From: Bacteroidetes bacterium HGW-Bacteroidetes-3
GTDB lineage: Bacteria > Bacteroidota > Bacteroidia > Flavobacteriales > Flavobacteriaceae
NCBI GenBank assembly: GCA_002842505.1
Contig: PHDE01000011.1
Coordinates: 1 to 34,503 of the forward strand
Length of the DNA stretch: 34,503 bases
Direction: 5' to 3'
Numbering within the stretch: position 1 is the first letter of the stretch; the number at the start of each line of letters is the position of its first letter. Position numbers and translations under genes: made by a program. Below are positions 33,240 through 34,503 of this stretch, piece after piece. Under the pieces are notes generated by a model. The model saw only the letters and a program-made list of their open reading frames with translations, was not told where the DNA came from and ran no database searches.

Positions 33240-34503
33240 TTACTTTTTAATAAGCATCCGCTTTATTTCATTCAATTTCATTAAGGCTTCAATTGGGGTT
33301 AGGGTGTCAATATTGGTGGAGAGAATTTCTTCTTTGATATTTTCAAGCAAAGGATCGTCGAGCTTAAAAAAGCTCAACTGCATGTCGTTTTCCGAAGCGG
33401 TTTTAAGGGTTTCTTTTACGTTAGCGTTGGTATGGTTTTTTTCGAGTTGTTTCAACATTTTTGTGGCTCGGTGTATCATGGAAGAAGGCATTCCGGTCAG
33501 TTTTGCCACGTAAATTCCGAAACTGTGTTCGCTGCCACCAGGAACCAATTTTCGCAAAAAAACAACCTTGTCTTTCAATTCTTTTACGGAAACATTGAAG
33601 ATTTTAACTCGTTCAAATGTGTTCGCCATATCATTTAATTCGTGGTAATGCGTGGCAAACAATGTTTTTGCTTTTGAAGGATGTTCATGCAAATATTCTG
33701 CAATGGCCCAGGCAATTGAAATACCGTCGTAAGTGCTTGTTCCCCGTCCAATTTCATCCAACAATACCAAATTTTTTTCGGAAATGTTGTTTAAAATACT
33801 GGCGGTTTCGTTCATTTCAACCATAAAAGTTGATTCTCCCATGGAAATATTGTCACTGGCGCCAACACGCGTAAATATTTTATCGACCACGCCAATTCGG
33901 GCGTTTTGTGCTGGCACGTAACTTCCCATTTGCGCCAATAACACAATGAGGGCGGTTTGCCTTAAAATAGCCGATTTACCGCTCATATTGGGACCGGTAA
34001 TCATAATAATTTGCTGTAGATTTCTGTTTAAAACAACGTCGTTTGCAATATATTCTTCGCCGATTGGCAATTGCTTTTCAATAACAGGATGCCTGCCGTT
34101 TTTAATTTCCAAATCGGTGCTTTCATCCAAAAGCGGACGCACATAATTATTTTGTTTGGCAACTTCGGCAAAGGAACTTAAACAGTCAATTTGACCAATC
34201 AATTGGGCGTTTAGCTGTATGGGCTGAATGGAATCCATCAACGAACTGATGAGTTTGGAAAAAAGTTCATTTTCAAGTTTGCTTATTTTTTCTTCGGCGC
34301 CTAAAATTTTGGTTTCGTACTCTTTTAATTCTTCAGTGATGTAACGTTCGGCGCTTACCAAAGTTTGCTTTCTAATCCATTCTTCAGGAACTTTGTCCTT
34401 GTGGGTATTGCGCACTTCAATATAATAGCCAAAAACATTGTTGAAGGAAATTTTTAAGGAAGAAATTCCGGTTCGATCAATTTCACGCGCCTGCATATTG
34501 TCC
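33240..34503 (-). CDS. mutS: DNA mismatch repair protein MutS, C-terminal part
   Basis: About 420 residues are visible, and the gene continues beyond the right edge; the ATG at 34496 is internal, since the frame stays open to the end and begins in mid-domain ([11 protein letters not shown]-type sequence). The clamp/core region with [12 protein letters not shown] comes first, then the ABC ATPase with Walker [14 protein letters not shown], the signature [11 protein letters not shown], Walker [17 protein letters not shown] and the H-loop LFATHYHEL. The C-terminal helix-turn-helix dimerisation part is present to the stop. The final ~90 residues are typical of full MutS. It recognises mismatches and recruits MutL. 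It is not part of the PUL. Confidence 0.96.
   Translation of the reverse strand, partial: DNMQAREIDRTGISSLKISFNNVFGYYIEVRNTHKDKVPEEWIRKQTLVSAERYITEELKEYETKILGAEEKISKLENELFSKLISSLMDSIQPIQLNAQLIGQIDCLSSFAEVAKQNNYVRPLLDESTDLEIKNGRHPVIEKQLPIGEEYIANDVVLNRNLQQIIMITGPNMSGKSAILRQTALIVLLAQMGSYVPAQNARIGVVDKIFTRVGASDNISMGESTFMVEMNETASILNNISEKNLVLLDEIGRGTSTYDGISIAWAIAEYLHEHPSKAKTLFATHYHELNDMANTFERVKIFNVSVKELKDKVVFLRKLVPGGSEHSFGIYVAKLTGMPSSMIHRATKMLKQLEKNHTNANVKETLKTASENDMQLSFFKLDDPLLENIKEEILSTNIDTLTPIEALMKLNEIKRMLIKK

Overview
The window comes from an AT-rich member of the Bacteroidota, most likely Flavobacteriaceae. The signs are a SusC/SusD pair, a PBP-type hybrid two-component regulator split over two frames, TAnnTTTG-type promoter elements, weak Shine-Dalgarno sites, many Bacteroidota-style lipoprotein signals and several short palindromic elements of a kind common in flavobacterial genomes. 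No complete insertion sequence, prophage, CRISPR array or rRNA was seen.

Layout. Positions 1-10.3 kb hold housekeeping and secreted-protein genes: thioredoxin (-) diverging from a DoxX-like membrane protein (+), a prolyl oligopeptidase lipoprotein, an orphan sensor histidine kinase, folB embedded among repeat elements, tRNA-Cys(GCA), an MBL-fold hydrolase, a subtilisin-like lipoprotein and an M1 aminopeptidase. Positions 10.3-16.2 kb hold an MscS channel, alanine racemase and an M20 amidohydrolase (all -), then an ECF sigma factor, a small zinc-finger anti-sigma-like protein and an O-methyltransferase (+), and a TatA-family protein (-).

Positions 16.4-32.9 kb are one minus-strand polysaccharide/oligosaccharide utilisation locus (PUL). 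In transcription order it reads: hybrid two-component regulator (split by a one-base frameshift), sugar-porter MFS transporter, GH32 beta-fructosidase lipoprotein, SusC, SusD, a terminator-like hairpin, a truncated fructokinase copy, a serine hydrolase, a relict of a second susC/susD pair, a second copy of the hairpin, an intact fructokinase and a GH36 alpha-galactosidase. The logical model is import of fructose-containing oligosaccharides by SusC/D, removal of galactose by GH36 and fructose by GH32, uptake by the MFS carrier and phosphorylation by fructokinase. That fits raffinose-family sugars or sucrose as well as, or better than, long fructans. The window ends in the 3' two thirds or so of mutS (-).

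The most interesting part is the architecture of the PUL. It is a mosaic of two related loci. A 416-bp direct repeat (about 96% identical by eye) carries the susD end, terminator and kinase start. A diverged susC fragment is fused to the susD tail at a ~10-bp microhomology. A serine hydrolase sits in the broken kinase copy, its start overlapping the truncated kinase's stop as ATGA. The regulator of the locus is interrupted by one extra T in a T6 tract.
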